A stretch of DNA of 29,146 nucleotides from an uncultured Fusobacterium sp. (lineage in GTDB: Bacteria > Fusobacteriota > Fusobacteriia > Fusobacteriales > Fusobacteriaceae). This document shows positions 7,584-16,592 of this stretch, one piece after another. Every line of letters begins with the position of its first letter. Within the stretch, counting starts at the first letter, position 1. Where the stretch lies: contig NZ_CAJKIS010000030.1 in assembly GCF_905200055.1 (NCBI RefSeq), forward strand, positions 1 to 29,146, written 5' to 3'. The notes beneath the pieces were generated by a model. It worked only from the letters and a program-made list of their open reading frames with translations, was not told the origin of the DNA and ran no database searches. Both the position numbers and the translations under genes were made by a program.

Positions 7584-8249
7584 TTAAAGAGTTAAGATTT
7601 TTACATCATCAGCAACTTTTAATTCAGCTCCAGTTGATGCTTTTATATCTTCAATTGAAGAATAAGGGCTTACTTCAGTAATTACTAATCCTTCTGGAGT
7701 TACTTTAATAACACCTTTTTCAGTGATGATTAAGTCTACTACACCAACAGCTGTTAGTGGAAGAGTACATTCATCAAGAATTTTTATTGCTCCTTTAGAA
7801 GTATGTTCCATAGCAACTATAACTTCTTTTGCTCCAACAACTAGGTCCATAGCTCCACCCATTCCTGGAACCATTTTTCCTGGTACCATCCAGTTAGCTA
7901 AGTTTCCTTTTTTATCTACTTGAAGAGCTCCTAGAACAGTAGCATCTACGTGTCCTCCTCTGATAATTCCAAATGAAGTAGCTGAGTCAAAGAATTGTGC
8001 TCCTGGAAGTACAGTTACAAATCCTCCTCCAGCATTGATCATATCTTTATCTTCTTTTCCAGCTTCTGGAGCAGCTCCTACTCCTATAATTCCATTTTCT
8101 GATTGGAATACTACATCCATTCCTTCTGGTACATAGTTAGCTACTAATGTAGGTAATCCTATTCCTAAGTTTACTACGTATCCATCTCTAAATTCTTGAG
8201 CAACTCTTTTTGCTATATATTCTCTTGTTGTTTTTTTATCTAATTCCAT
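7584..8249 (-). CDS. atoA: Acetate/butyrate:acetoacetate CoA-transferase, beta subunit
   Basis: The 221-residue subunit carries the catalytic glutamate of family I CoA-transferases (QSENGI, E51) after the conserved VNLGIGLPT segment. With AtoD it moves CoA between acetoacetyl-CoA and acetate or butyrate. This either starts short-chain fatty acid use or forms butyrate at the end of amino-acid fermentation. The gene follows atoD by 15 bases with an AGGTGAA site and ends the operon. Confidence 0.95.
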   Translation of the reverse strand: MELDKKTTREYIAKRVAQEFRDGYVVNLGIGLPTLVANYVPEGMDVVFQSENGIIGVGAAPEAGKEDKDMINAGGGFVTVLPGAQFFDSATSFGIIRGGHVDATVLGALQVDKKGNLANWMVPGKMVPGMGGAMDLVVGAKEVIVAMEHTSKGAIKILDECTLPLTAVGVVDLIITEKGVIKVTPEGLVITEVSPYSSIEDIKASTGAELKVADDVKILTL

Positions 8250-8264
8250 TCTATTTCACCTCTC

Positions 8265-8912
8265 CTATTTTACTATGTAGTCTACGAATATTCTTGATGT
8301 CATTACGTGATCTGGATCAATTTCTCCTGCTTTTACTAAGTTTTCAGCAAAAACTATAACTGTATCTGCAGCAGTTGCCATCATAGGGTTAAAGTTTTTA
8401 GTAGTTTTAGCATAAATTATGTTTCCTAGTTCGTCTACTATTGAACCATTAAGTAAAGCTACATCTGCTTTTAGAGGTTTTTCTAATAGATAGTCTTTTC
8501 CATCTACTGTTATAACTTCTTTTCCTTCTTGTACTATTGTTCCTACTCCTGTAGGTGTAAGGAATCCTCCTAGTCCATTTCCTCCACATCTGATTCTTTC
8601 AGCTAGAGTACCTTGTGGAACTAGTTCTACTTCCATTTCTCCAGTGTGCATTCTTCTACCAGTTTCAGGGTTTGTTCCGATATGAGAAGCAATTACTTTT
8701 TTTACTTGATTGTTTACAACTAATCTTCCTATTCCTCTGTCAGGGTATCCAGTATCATTTCCAATAACTGTAAGGTCTTTTACTCCTTTTTCTATTAGTG
8801 CATCGATTATTTTTTCAGGAGTTCCAACACCTAAGAATCCTCCAATAAAAACTGTCATTCCATCTTTTACATGAGATACAGCTTCTTCCATTGTAACTAA
8901 TTTGTTTTTCAT
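8265..8912 (-). CDS. atoD: Acetate/butyrate:acetoacetate CoA-transferase, alpha subunit
   Basis: The 215-residue alpha subunit shows the family pattern: VKDGMTVFIGGFLGVGTPE at 15-33 (glycine loop), IASHIGTNPETGRR and the GNGLGGFLTPTGVGT segment. It forms a heteromer with AtoA encoded next to it. The ribosome site is AGGAGG, seven bases ahead of the ATG. Confidence 0.95.
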   Translation of the reverse strand: MKNKLVTMEEAVSHVKDGMTVFIGGFLGVGTPEKIIDALIEKGVKDLTVIGNDTGYPDRGIGRLVVNNQVKKVIASHIGTNPETGRRMHTGEMEVELVPQGTLAERIRCGGNGLGGFLTPTGVGTIVQEGKEVITVDGKDYLLEKPLKADVALLNGSIVDELGNIIYAKTTKNFNPMMATAADTVIVFAENLVKAGEIDPDHVMTSRIFVDYIVK

Positions 8913-8933
8913 TTTGCCCTCCTACCACTTATT

Positions 8934-9590
8934 TTATTTAAATATTTCTCCTGCTTCTTTATACCACAGAAGTAAATCTAAACTATCCATTGGAATACTT
9001 ATAAATTTACAATAAGCTTTCATTTTTTCTTCAATCTCTAAATATAATTTAGGGGTTAAAGACTTAGGAACATCTTCTATTACTTCTAATTTTACTAGAT
9101 TTTTTAAAATATGTCTATCTAAAATAGCGATTTCTTTTCCAAAACCTACATTTCTTAAAAAATGCCCTGCTTCTTTATATGCCATTCCTTTTATATTTTT
9201 TACTATCCATTCTCTCTTATCTTTTACATCAGTAATAGAATTGAAAAAATCTTTAGTAATTATCTCTCCCTTTTCATTTTGCATCTGCTCTCTTAGAGCA
9301 ACTAAATACTTAGCTTTATTATTTTTAAATCTAACTATATTAAGATATTCGACAATATCTTCAGCACTTCCATTAAATAATAATCCATTTTCTCTCAATG
9401 TAGTTATAGCCTTCCAAGCATTTACAGCTTTTGATTGGGGAGTAAGAATACAGAAAGAAAGTTCTGCATGGATATCTTCATTACTCCCTTTCTCCCATAT
9501 CTCTTTAAATTCTCTTAATCTCTTTTCTATATCTTTTTGTTTCTCTTTATATATTTTTTCTATCTCGTAGAAATACTCATTTTTTTTCAT
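8934..9590 (-). CDS. ogg: OGG2-type 8-oxoguanine DNA glycosylase/AP lyase
   Basis: The 218-residue all-helical protein belongs to the HhH-GPD glycosylases, in the OGG2 branch known mainly from archaea and some anaerobic bacteria. The helix-hairpin-helix runs over IVKNIKGMAYKEAGHFLRNVGF; its lysine (GMAYKEAGH) is the expected Schiff-base residue, and the aspartate in AILDRHILK is the expected catalytic acid. It lacks the iron-sulfur cluster of EndoIII/MutY. It should remove oxidised guanine from DNA and nick the abasic site. The gene lies inside the ato operon, 9 bases behind atoE and 21 bases ahead of atoD, an odd place for a repair gene. The symbol is tentative. Confidence 0.85.
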   Translation of the reverse strand: MKKNEYFYEIEKIYKEKQKDIEKRLREFKEIWEKGSNEDIHAELSFCILTPQSKAVNAWKAITTLRENGLLFNGSAEDIVEYLNIVRFKNNKAKYLVALREQMQNEKGEIITKDFFNSITDVKDKREWIVKNIKGMAYKEAGHFLRNVGFGKEIAILDRHILKNLVKLEVIEDVPKSLTPKLYLEIEEKMKAYCKFISIPMDSLDLLLWYKEAGEIFK

Positions 9591-9599
9591 TTTAATTCA

Positions 9600-10976
9600 C
9601 TAGAATAATAGGAATCCTGCTGAAATAATAAATCCTGAACAGATTAATACTATTAGACAGTATCCCATAATATCTTTAGCTCCTAGTCCTGCAATTCCTA
9701 ATGCTGGTAAAGCCCAGAACGGTTGAATCATATTTGTCCAAGCATCTCCCCAAGCAATAGCCATAGCTGATTTAGCAGCACTTACTCCAATTTTTAATCC
9801 TGCTGGCATAACAATAGGTGCTTGTACTGCCCATTGTCCTCCTCCAGAAGGTACGAAGAAGTTTACTAATCCTGCACTCCAGAATGAGAAGATTGGGAAA
9901 GTTGTTGGAGTAGAAATATTAACGAAGAAGTTTGACATTAATATTGCTAGAGATACTCCATCAGCATTTGTTCCAGTCATAATTCCCATGATTCCTGCAT
10001 AGAATGGGAATTGTAGAAGGATTCCTGATGCCCCTTTAGTAGCTTCTCCAAAAGCATCTATGAACTTTCTAGGAGTTCCATGAAGAATAATTCCTGTAAA
10101 TAGGAATATAAAGTTAACTAAGTTAAGGTTTAAGTTAAATCCTTTTGTAATAAAGTATTGAATAATATATGCCCAACCCATAATTCCTAAAATAATTGAA
10201 ACTACTTTACTATTTTCAATTCTTTCAGCTGGAGTCATATGCTCACGGTTAATTGGTTCCTCTTCAAATTCAGCTAGTAGTTTTGGATCAACTGTAACTA
10301 CTTCATCATCAGCTGGATACATAGCTCTATTTAATAAAGGAAGCATAATTAATAATCCACAAATAATGAATATGTTCATTGGTGAAAATAGTGTTTGACT
10401 TGTAGGAATATTAGCTGTGATTGCTCCTGCAGTTTGTTTTGCTAATGCTGCTGGATTATCACTTGCTATTTGTAGAGGAATTGACCCTGAAAGTCCTCCA
10501 TGCCACACTAAGAATCCTGTATAAGCTGAAGCAATAAGAAGTCTATAGTCTACTCCTTTTACTTTTTTAGCTATCTCTTTTGCAAAAATTGCTCCTATAA
10601 CTAATCCAAATCCCCAGTTTAAGATACATGCTACTGTTGAAACTATTGTTACTACAACAATTGCTTGTCTAGGTGTAGATAGTTTTGAAGCCATACTTGA
10701 TAATAAATTTTTGAAAACTTTTGAACTAGCCATTGTGTGTCCAGTTACTAATACCAATGCCATTTGCATAGAGAATGCTAGTAAAGACCAGAATCCCTTT
10801 GTCCAGTGACCTATGATCGCCATTGGTGTTTGTTTTGTAAATACCATTGTCCCTATAAATACTATGAAAGTTAATAAGGCACAGAATATATAAGGATCTG
10901 GTAAGTATTTTTGCATTATAGAAACACAAAATGAAGTGAATCTTTTAAATGCGTTTGAGTTATTTTTTGTACTCAT
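9600..10976 (-). CDS. atoE: Short-chain fatty acid transporter, AtoE family
   Basis: The 458-residue membrane protein has about 11-12 hydrophobic segments and the family landmarks of AtoE: the N-terminal YLPDPYIFCALLTFIVFI stretch, GLVIGAIFAKEIAKKVKGVDY, WHGGLSGSIPL and FFVPSGGGQWAVQAPIV. It is expected to import butyrate or related short-chain acids with proton or sodium, feeding AtoDA encoded downstream. It is the first gene of the operon and has a GGGAGGAG site. Confidence 0.93.
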   Translation of the reverse strand: MSTKNNSNAFKRFTSFCVSIMQKYLPDPYIFCALLTFIVFIGTMVFTKQTPMAIIGHWTKGFWSLLAFSMQMALVLVTGHTMASSKVFKNLLSSMASKLSTPRQAIVVVTIVSTVACILNWGFGLVIGAIFAKEIAKKVKGVDYRLLIASAYTGFLVWHGGLSGSIPLQIASDNPAALAKQTAGAITANIPTSQTLFSPMNIFIICGLLIMLPLLNRAMYPADDEVVTVDPKLLAEFEEEPINREHMTPAERIENSKVVSIILGIMGWAYIIQYFITKGFNLNLNLVNFIFLFTGIILHGTPRKFIDAFGEATKGASGILLQFPFYAGIMGIMTGTNADGVSLAILMSNFFVNISTPTTFPIFSFWSAGLVNFFVPSGGGQWAVQAPIVMPAGLKIGVSAAKSAMAIAWGDAWTNMIQPFWALPALGIAGLGAKDIMGYCLIVLICSGFIISAGFLLF

Positions 10977-11023
10977 TTTCTCCTCCCTAAATCTACTAAA
11001 TATTTTTTAAATATATTTTCACA

Positions 11024-11059
11024 TATCTTTAGTATATACTTTAGAAGTTATAAAGTCAA
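11024..11059 (-). promoter_or_regulatory. Promoter of the ato operon
   Basis: On the minus strand TTGACT (11054-11059) and TATACT (11031-11036) are spaced by exactly 17 bases, leaving a leader of about 48 bases before atoE. Confidence 0.8.
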
Positions 11060-11110
11060 CACTTGAATGCCAAAATACTTTCTTTTTGTTTAAAAAATAA
11101 TCATTTTAGG

Positions 11111-12544
11111 TCAGATTTCTTCTATATCCTTATTATCGTTTTTTTTATATGAATCTAAACTAGATTTTTCTAGCTCAAACCAAAAGTTTATTGTATTTTT
11201 TTCTGTTATATATACACCAAAATCACTTCTATGATTTTCTAAAATTCCCCTTACAATAGCAAGTCCTAAACCATGTCCATCTCTATCTCTAGCCTTATTT
11301 ACTCTATAGAATGGTGTCCAAATATTTTCTAAATCATCTTCTGATAAATTTTCACTTTCATTGCTAATAATTATTTTATATTTATTTCCAATTTCATCAA
11401 CTGATATAGTTACCTCTCTATCTCCAGTAGAATATTTAAGAGCATTTATCACAAGATTTTCTAAAACTCTATCTATATATTTTTCATCACAATAAGCAAA
11501 AATATTTTTTTTACCAATATACTTAATCTCTCTGCTTTTAGAACTATATTTATCTCTGATATCCTTTATCATTTGATAAAGATCAACTTCCTCTTTCTCA
11601 ATTTTAAAATATCCTGACTCCATTTGAGTTATAAGAAGTAGTTCTTTTACAAGAGAATCCATCTTCAAACTTTCTTCAACTATAATTTCACAATAGAAAT
11701 TTCTATCCTCTTCAGTTTCAGCTATATTCTCCATTAATCCTTGAGCATATCCTTGAATAATTGCAATAGGTGTTTTAAGCTCGTGGCTAACACTAGCAAT
11801 AAACTCTTTTCTAAGTTTATCCAACCTCTTTTCATTTTCTATATCTTCCATTAACTTTCTATTAACTTTGTTAATCTCATCAATATTTTTTTCAAGAGTT
11901 CCACCCATTTTATTAATAGCATATCCCAATTCACCTATCTCATCTTTTCTCTCTTTTTCAAATTTAATATTAAAATCAAGAAGTGATATTCTTTGAGTGA
12001 TCTCTTTTAATTCTAAAATAGGATCTGTCATCTTCTTAGAGAATATAAAAGACATTGAAGAACCAATAATCAAAGCTAAGATTATTATTAAAAGATGATA
12101 ACGTGTAGATATTTCTAATCCTTCTTGAATAAAACTAAGCGGAGTTATAATCTCAATATATCTATCCTTCATATAAGGCATAAACAATATTAAAACTTTT
12201 CCTCTATAATCAAGAAGTGTTATTTCTTTAAAAATATACTCTCTATTTTTTAAACTAACTATTATCTCTTCAATCTCTTCTTTAGGCAGTACTGCTTCCT
12301 TTTCTAATTTATATAATTCATCAGTTCTTTTAATTAAAATAGCTACATTTGAGTGCATCTCTAAATTTTGAAAATCTATAACATATTTAGGATCAATTAG
12401 GATCTGTCCTAATTCAACTAACTTTTCCTTTTTATTCTTTATATAAAATTTTTCTAAATATATTGTATTAGTAACCATCAATCCCAATATAATCATCAAT
12501 ACAACACTAAACATAAGGAAAAATATTTTCCATCTTATCTTCAT
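11111..12544 (-). CDS. Membrane sensor histidine kinase
   Basis: The 477-residue kinase has TM1 at about 7-29, an extracytoplasmic sensor of about 120 residues, and TM2 at about 150-168. These are followed by a HAMP region (about 170-222), a HisKA domain with the phospho-acceptor H254 (SVSHELKTPI) and a HATPase domain (N box ENLVINALKYS, G box GHGLGLAIVRG). Its start overlaps the end of the response-regulator gene by four bases, so the two form a pair. They are the last genes of the copper operon, which suggests a copper or envelope stress signal. The sensor domain has no clear Cys/Met/His copper cluster that I can see (a few Met and His only), so the ligand is open. Confidence 0.92.
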   Translation of the reverse strand: MKIRWKIFFLMFSVVLMIILGLMVTNTIYLEKFYIKNKKEKLVELGQILIDPKYVIDFQNLEMHSNVAILIKRTDELYKLEKEAVLPKEEIEEIIVSLKNREYIFKEITLLDYRGKVLILFMPYMKDRYIEIITPLSFIQEGLEISTRYHLLIIILALIIGSSMSFIFSKKMTDPILELKEITQRISLLDFNIKFEKERKDEIGELGYAINKMGGTLEKNIDEINKVNRKLMEDIENEKRLDKLRKEFIASVSHELKTPIAIIQGYAQGLMENIAETEEDRNFYCEIIVEESLKMDSLVKELLLITQMESGYFKIEKEEVDLYQMIKDIRDKYSSKSREIKYIGKKNIFAYCDEKYIDRVLENLVINALKYSTGDREVTISVDEIGNKYKIIISNESENLSEDDLENIWTPFYRVNKARDRDGHGLGLAIVRGILENHRSDFGVYITEKNTINFWFELEKSSLDSYKKNDNKDIEEI

Positions 12545-13206
12545 TTTTCTACCTCGAATTTATATCCAAACCCTCTTACTGTTTGAATAAAATCATCTCC
12601 TATTTTCTTTCTCAATCTTTTTATGTGTGTATCAACAGTTCTTGAGTCTCCAAAATAATCCCAACCCCATACAGAGTTTAAAATTTTCTCTCTTGAAAGA
12701 GCTAACCCTTTATTTTCAATAAAGAAATATAAAAGATCATACTCTTTAGGTGTTAATTCTAAAACTACATCACCTAGTCTTACCTCTCTTTTAGAAGTAT
12801 CTACAACTAAATCTCCAAATTGTAAACAAGCTTTTTCAGCTATCTTTCCATCCCTTCTAAATAGAGCTTTAACCTTTGCTACCAATAGTTTTGGATTAAA
12901 AGGTTTTACCATATACTCGTCTGTTTCAAGTTCAAATCCAAAAAGTTGATCACTCTCATCTGCTCTTGCTGTCAACATTATTATTGGTACTTGAGATTCC
13001 TCTCTTATCTTTCTACATACACTCCAACCATCAATTTTTGGCATCATTATATCAAGAATTACTATATCATAGTTATTTTTAAAGAAAAGCTCCAATCCCT
13101 CTTCTCCATCTCCTGCCTCATCTACACTATAACCTTCACGAACTAAATAGTCCTTTATTAGCTTTCTTATCTTCCATTCATCATCAATTACTAATATTTT
13201 CTTCAT
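12541..13206 (-). CDS. OmpR/PhoB-family response regulator
   Basis: I start it at 13206 (MKKILVIDDE): the upstream ATG at 13218 overlaps the ribosome site GGGGGAA that serves the second one. The 221-residue product has a receiver domain with D52 as phosphorylation site (LDIMMP), acidic pair IDDE, and KPF switch lysine. It also has a winged-helix DNA-binding domain (RTVDTHIKRLRKKIGDDFIQTVRGFGYKFE). It lies 17 bases behind the csoR-like gene. It should be activated by the kinase encoded next; the targets are unknown, possibly copper or envelope genes. Confidence 0.94.
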   Translation of the reverse strand: MKKILVIDDEWKIRKLIKDYLVREGYSVDEAGDGEEGLELFFKNNYDIVILDIMMPKIDGWSVCRKIREESQVPIIMLTARADESDQLFGFELETDEYMVKPFNPKLLVAKVKALFRRDGKIAEKACLQFGDLVVDTSKREVRLGDVVLELTPKEYDLLYFFIENKGLALSREKILNSVWGWDYFGDSRTVDTHIKRLRKKIGDDFIQTVRGFGYKFEVEK

Positions 13207-13223
13207 AAGTTCCCCCATTAAAG

Positions 13224-13802
13224 TTATTTAATCATTTTGTTCAAAGTATATAAAAGATCTGTAATAACCTTATTTTCCTCTCCTGCTTTGATACCTTTTA
13301 CTACACAATTTTTTATATGTGATTCAAGTATCTTTTTAGAAAGCCCATCTATCTCTCCTTTTACATTTGAGATCTCGTTAAGAATGTCATTACAATGCTC
13401 CGCCTCAACTAAAGCCTTAATCTTTCCTACTTCTATTTCTATTTTTCGTACTATGTCTGGGAATTCCTCTTTTATCTTCTTATTACTCTTATCTATCATC
13501 TTGTTTAAAGTATATACTAATTCTGATATTGTAACATTTTCTTCTCCTGCTTTAATATCATTTACTACACAGTTTCTAATATGTGATTCAAGTATAAGTT
13601 TTGCTACACCATTCAGAGCAGATTTTACAGAGGAAATTTGATTTAAGACCTCATCACAACTTACCTTGTTTTCTAACATTCTTCCAATTCCTCTTATTTG
13701 CCCCTCTATTCTATTTATTCTTGATTCTATTTTCTTTTTAAAATCAGGACAACTTTTATTTATACACCCTTTTCCTGTACAAGAATTTTTTAATTTTTCC
13801 AT
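13224..13802 (-). CDS. csoR: Tandem two-domain CsoR-family copper repressor
   Basis: The protein (192 residues) is about twice the usual CsoR length and consists of two fused CsoR/DUF156 domains, about 22-103 and 118-191. Copper ligands are complete in both: C49, H74, C78 and C137, H162, C166, each with the 25/4 spacing of M. tuberculosis CsoR C36-H61-C65. The basic face (ESRINRIEGQIRGIGRM) is present only in the first half; the second has KIEIEVGKIKALVEAE instead. A cysteine-rich head carries C8, C13 and C18. CsoR represses copper export genes and lets go on Cu(I) binding. Here one chain may act as a pseudo-dimer. It lies 17 bases behind copA, with candidate operators upstream of copZ. Confidence 0.9.
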   Translation of the reverse strand: MEKLKNSCTGKGCINKSCPDFKKKIESRINRIEGQIRGIGRMLENKVSCDEVLNQISSVKSALNGVAKLILESHIRNCVVNDIKAGEENVTISELVYTLNKMIDKSNKKIKEEFPDIVRKIEIEVGKIKALVEAEHCNDILNEISNVKGEIDGLSKKILESHIKNCVVKGIKAGEENKVITDLLYTLNKMIK

Positions 13803-13819
13803 CTAAAATCCCCCCTCTA

Positions 13820-16288
13820 CTATCTCTTAAACTTCCTCAATCTCAAAGCATTTGAAACTACTGATACTGAACTCATAGCCATAGCTCCTCCTGCTATCAT
13901 TGGATTTAGTAGATGTCCAGTGAAAGGATATAATACTCCTGCTGCAACTGGAATTCCTAAACTATTATATATAAATGCCCAAAATAGATTTTGTTTAATA
14001 TTTCTCATAGTTGCATTACTTAATTCCATAGCTACAATAACATCTTTTAAAGTTTTCTTCATAAGAACTATATCAGCACTTTCCATAGCTATATCTGTTC
14101 CTCCACCTATGGCAATACCTATATTAGCTTGAACCAATGCTGGAGAGTCATTTATTCCATCTCCAACCATAGCTACATTTCTACCTTGCTCTTGAAGTTC
14201 TTTTACTTTTAAATATTTATCTTCTGGTGTTACTTCAGAGAAGATAATATCAATACTAACTTGTTTTCCAACTGCTTCAGCTGTAACTCTATTATCTCCT
14301 GTAATCATACCTATCTTATATCCACGTTCTTTTAACTCTCTTATTGCCTCAATAGACTCCTCTTTAACAGTATCAGCAACTGCTATTACTCCTAAAAACT
14401 CTCCATCTAATGCCATATACATAGGAGTTTTTCCTTGTGATGCCAATCTATTAAGTTCCTCTTCCATTGTTACTTCTATTCCCTTATTTTTCATAAGCTT
14501 TATATTTCCAATGAAAATTTCACTTTCTTCTATCTTTCCACAAACTCCTTGTCCTGTAATAGATATAAAATCTTTTACTGATGGAAGTTTAATTCCTCTC
14601 TCTTTAGCTTCTTCTACAATAGCCTCTCCTAAAGGATGTTCAGAGTGTAGTTCTAAAGCTGCTGCAACTTGTAAAATATCATCCTCTTTTAAATTTTTTA
14701 CAGATATAATATCTGTAACTCTAGGTTTCCCTTCTGTTATTGTTCCTGTTTTATCAAAGACAATAGTATCAACCTTATGTGCCTTTTCTAGAGCTTCTCC
14801 AGATTTAATAAGTATCCCAAGTTCAGCTCCTCTTCCTGTTCCAACCATAATTGCTGTAGGTGTTGCAAGTCCCAATGAACATGGACAAGCTATTACCATT
14901 ACAGATATAAATATTGTAAGAGAAAATATAGCTGGTGTATCATTTATTTCAACAATTCCTTGACTTCCTAAATAATACCAAGTTGTTCCTGCTATTATTG
15001 CTATTAACATAACAATTGGTACAAAATATGCTGATATTCTATCTGCTATCTTAGCAATAGGAGCTTTTGAACCTTGAGCATTTTCAACTAACTTAATAAT
15101 TTTAGATATCATTGTATCTTTTCCAACTGCCACTGCTTTTATCTTTAAGCTACCATTTTTATTGATACTTGCTCCAAAAACCTTATCCCCTATAGTTTTA
15201 TCCACAGGTATGCTCTCTCCAGTAAGCATAGATTCATCAATTGAGCTTTCTCCCTCTACTACCTCTCCATCAACTGGAATACTCTCTCCTGGTTTAACTA
15301 AAAGAATGTCCCCTTTTTCTACCTCCTCAATATCAACTTGTATTATCTCATCATTTCTCACTAAATTTGCTTTTTTACTCTTTAAACTCATCAATTTTTT
15401 AATAGCTTCTGAAGTTTTACCCTTACTTATTCCCTCCATATGCTTTCCTAAAAGAATCAAGGCTAAAATAACAACTGCTGATTCAAAATATAGAGCATGA
15501 ACATAGTGATAGTCCCCTTCCATAATTTTAAATGTTCCATAGATGCTATAAATTAAAGCCGATCCCGTACCTGTTGCTATCAAGGAATCCATACTTGGAC
15601 TTTTCATAAATAGTTGTTTTATACCAACAGTATAAAATCTTCTTCCTATATATATTACTGGAATTGCTAAAATCAATTGAATTAAAGCAAAATTTAATGG
15701 GTTTATCTCAGGAGAGATTATTTGAGGAACTGGAAGTCCTACCATTGATCCCATTGAAATATAAAAAATAATAGCAGAAAAGAATATTGCCACTTTAAAT
15801 TCAATAAACTCTCTTTTTAATTGTTCCTCTTTCTCTTTATCCTTGATACTCTCTGTAATATCGTTATGTTTTGTTCCCTTGTATCCTAATTTTTCCATTA
15901 TATGAAGAATCTCTGAAAGTTTTATTTTTTCTGAATCATAAACAACTTTTCCCCTGCTATTAGCTAAGTTTACAACTATTGATTTTACCCCTTCAAGTTT
16001 AGAGATTTTTCTCTCTATCTTGCTTACACACATCTGGCAACTTATTCCATCTATGTCTAGTTCTACCTCTTTTAAATCTTGTATCTCTTCTATTTCATAT
16101 CCTAATTTTATAACTGTTTCTTTTATTGTATTTTCATTTAAAATATTTTCATCATATTCTATTGATAATTTTTCTGTAGATAAGTTTACTATTGCTTCTT
16201 TTGTTCCCTCAAGTTTTTTTAATTTTTTTTCAATCTTATTAACACAAACTTGGCAGCTTACACCGCCAAGTTGATAACTCTTTTTCAT
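13820..16288 (-). CDS. copA: P1B-type copper-exporting ATPase
   Basis: The 822-residue ATPase pumps Cu(I) out of the cytoplasm. It has two N-terminal heavy-metal-associated domains with CxxC sites (CQVC at 12-15, CQMC at 84-87) and eight membrane segments including the CPC motif (VIACPCSLGLATPTA). The actuator motif TGES, the DKTGT phosphorylation loop, the SEHPLG nucleotide motif and the GDGINDSPAL hinge are all present. Both metal sites have GVSC/GISC in place of the usual GMxC. The ATG shares one base with the copZ stop (TAATG), so the two are translationally coupled. Confidence 0.97.
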   Translation of the reverse strand: MKKSYQLGGVSCQVCVNKIEKKLKKLEGTKEAIVNLSTEKLSIEYDENILNENTIKETVIKLGYEIEEIQDLKEVELDIDGISCQMCVSKIERKISKLEGVKSIVVNLANSRGKVVYDSEKIKLSEILHIMEKLGYKGTKHNDITESIKDKEKEEQLKREFIEFKVAIFFSAIIFYISMGSMVGLPVPQIISPEINPLNFALIQLILAIPVIYIGRRFYTVGIKQLFMKSPSMDSLIATGTGSALIYSIYGTFKIMEGDYHYVHALYFESAVVILALILLGKHMEGISKGKTSEAIKKLMSLKSKKANLVRNDEIIQVDIEEVEKGDILLVKPGESIPVDGEVVEGESSIDESMLTGESIPVDKTIGDKVFGASINKNGSLKIKAVAVGKDTMISKIIKLVENAQGSKAPIAKIADRISAYFVPIVMLIAIIAGTTWYYLGSQGIVEINDTPAIFSLTIFISVMVIACPCSLGLATPTAIMVGTGRGAELGILIKSGEALEKAHKVDTIVFDKTGTITEGKPRVTDIISVKNLKEDDILQVAAALELHSEHPLGEAIVEEAKERGIKLPSVKDFISITGQGVCGKIEESEIFIGNIKLMKNKGIEVTMEEELNRLASQGKTPMYMALDGEFLGVIAVADTVKEESIEAIRELKERGYKIGMITGDNRVTAEAVGKQVSIDIIFSEVTPEDKYLKVKELQEQGRNVAMVGDGINDSPALVQANIGIAIGGGTDIAMESADIVLMKKTLKDVIVAMELSNATMRNIKQNLFWAFIYNSLGIPVAAGVLYPFTGHLLNPMIAGGAMAMSSVSVVSNALRLRKFKR

Positions 16289-16500
16289 TAGTCTAATACC
16301 TCATACCCTAGAACATCATATCCAGCATCATCTAATGCTTCAACAATTTTTCCAAAGTCATAATTTTCTACCATATCTACAGTTGCTTCACCTATTTTTA
16401 CTTCTAATACTTCTAAATCTCCTAGCCCTTCTAATGCTTCTTTAACGTGAGCTACACATTTGTTACATCCCATTCCATCTATTTTTATTACATGTTTCAT
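16288..16500 (-). CDS. copZ: Copper chaperone
   Basis: This 70-residue single heavy-metal-associated domain has the GMGCNKC Cu(I)-binding motif at residues 9-15. It carries copper to CopA or the repressor in the cytoplasm. It is the first gene of the copper operon; the promoter and CsoR-type boxes lie directly upstream, with an AAGGAGG ribosome site. Confidence 0.94.
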   Translation of the reverse strand: MKHVIKIDGMGCNKCVAHVKEALEGLGDLEVLEVKIGEATVDMVENYDFGKIVEALDDAGYDVLGYEVLD

Positions 16501-16520
16501 AATATCTTCCTCCTTTAATT

Positions 16521-16541
16521 TTATAGGGTATACCCCTATAA
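16521..16541. promoter_or_regulatory. Candidate CsoR operator 1
   Basis: An inverted repeat with arms TTATAGGG and CCCCTATAA around TATA covers the predicted transcription start of copZ. G-tract/C-tract palindromes of this kind are typical of CsoR-family operators. Binding here would block the promoter. Confidence 0.7.
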
Positions 16542-16572
16542 AAAGGATACTCTATTTATTATTAAAAGTCAA
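16537..16572 (-). promoter_or_regulatory. Promoter of the copper operon
   Basis: On the minus strand TTGACT (16567-16572) and TATCCT (16544-16549) are spaced by 17 bases, with the transcription start expected near 16537, inside the candidate operator. Confidence 0.8.
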
Positions 16573-16592
16573 TATTTTTATGCTCTATTTTT

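Noticed and set aside
13207..13218. Upstream ATG of the response regulator (MGEL extension)
   Set aside because: This ATG overlaps the GGGGGAA ribosome site that fits the second ATG, and the family normally starts with the KKILVIDDE strand.
13237..13641. A 134-codon plus-strand frame opposite csoR
   Set aside because: It is a mirror of a well-supported gene, has no ribosome site and no sensible composition; the same holds for the other plus-strand frames opposite copA, secA, ligA and miaB.
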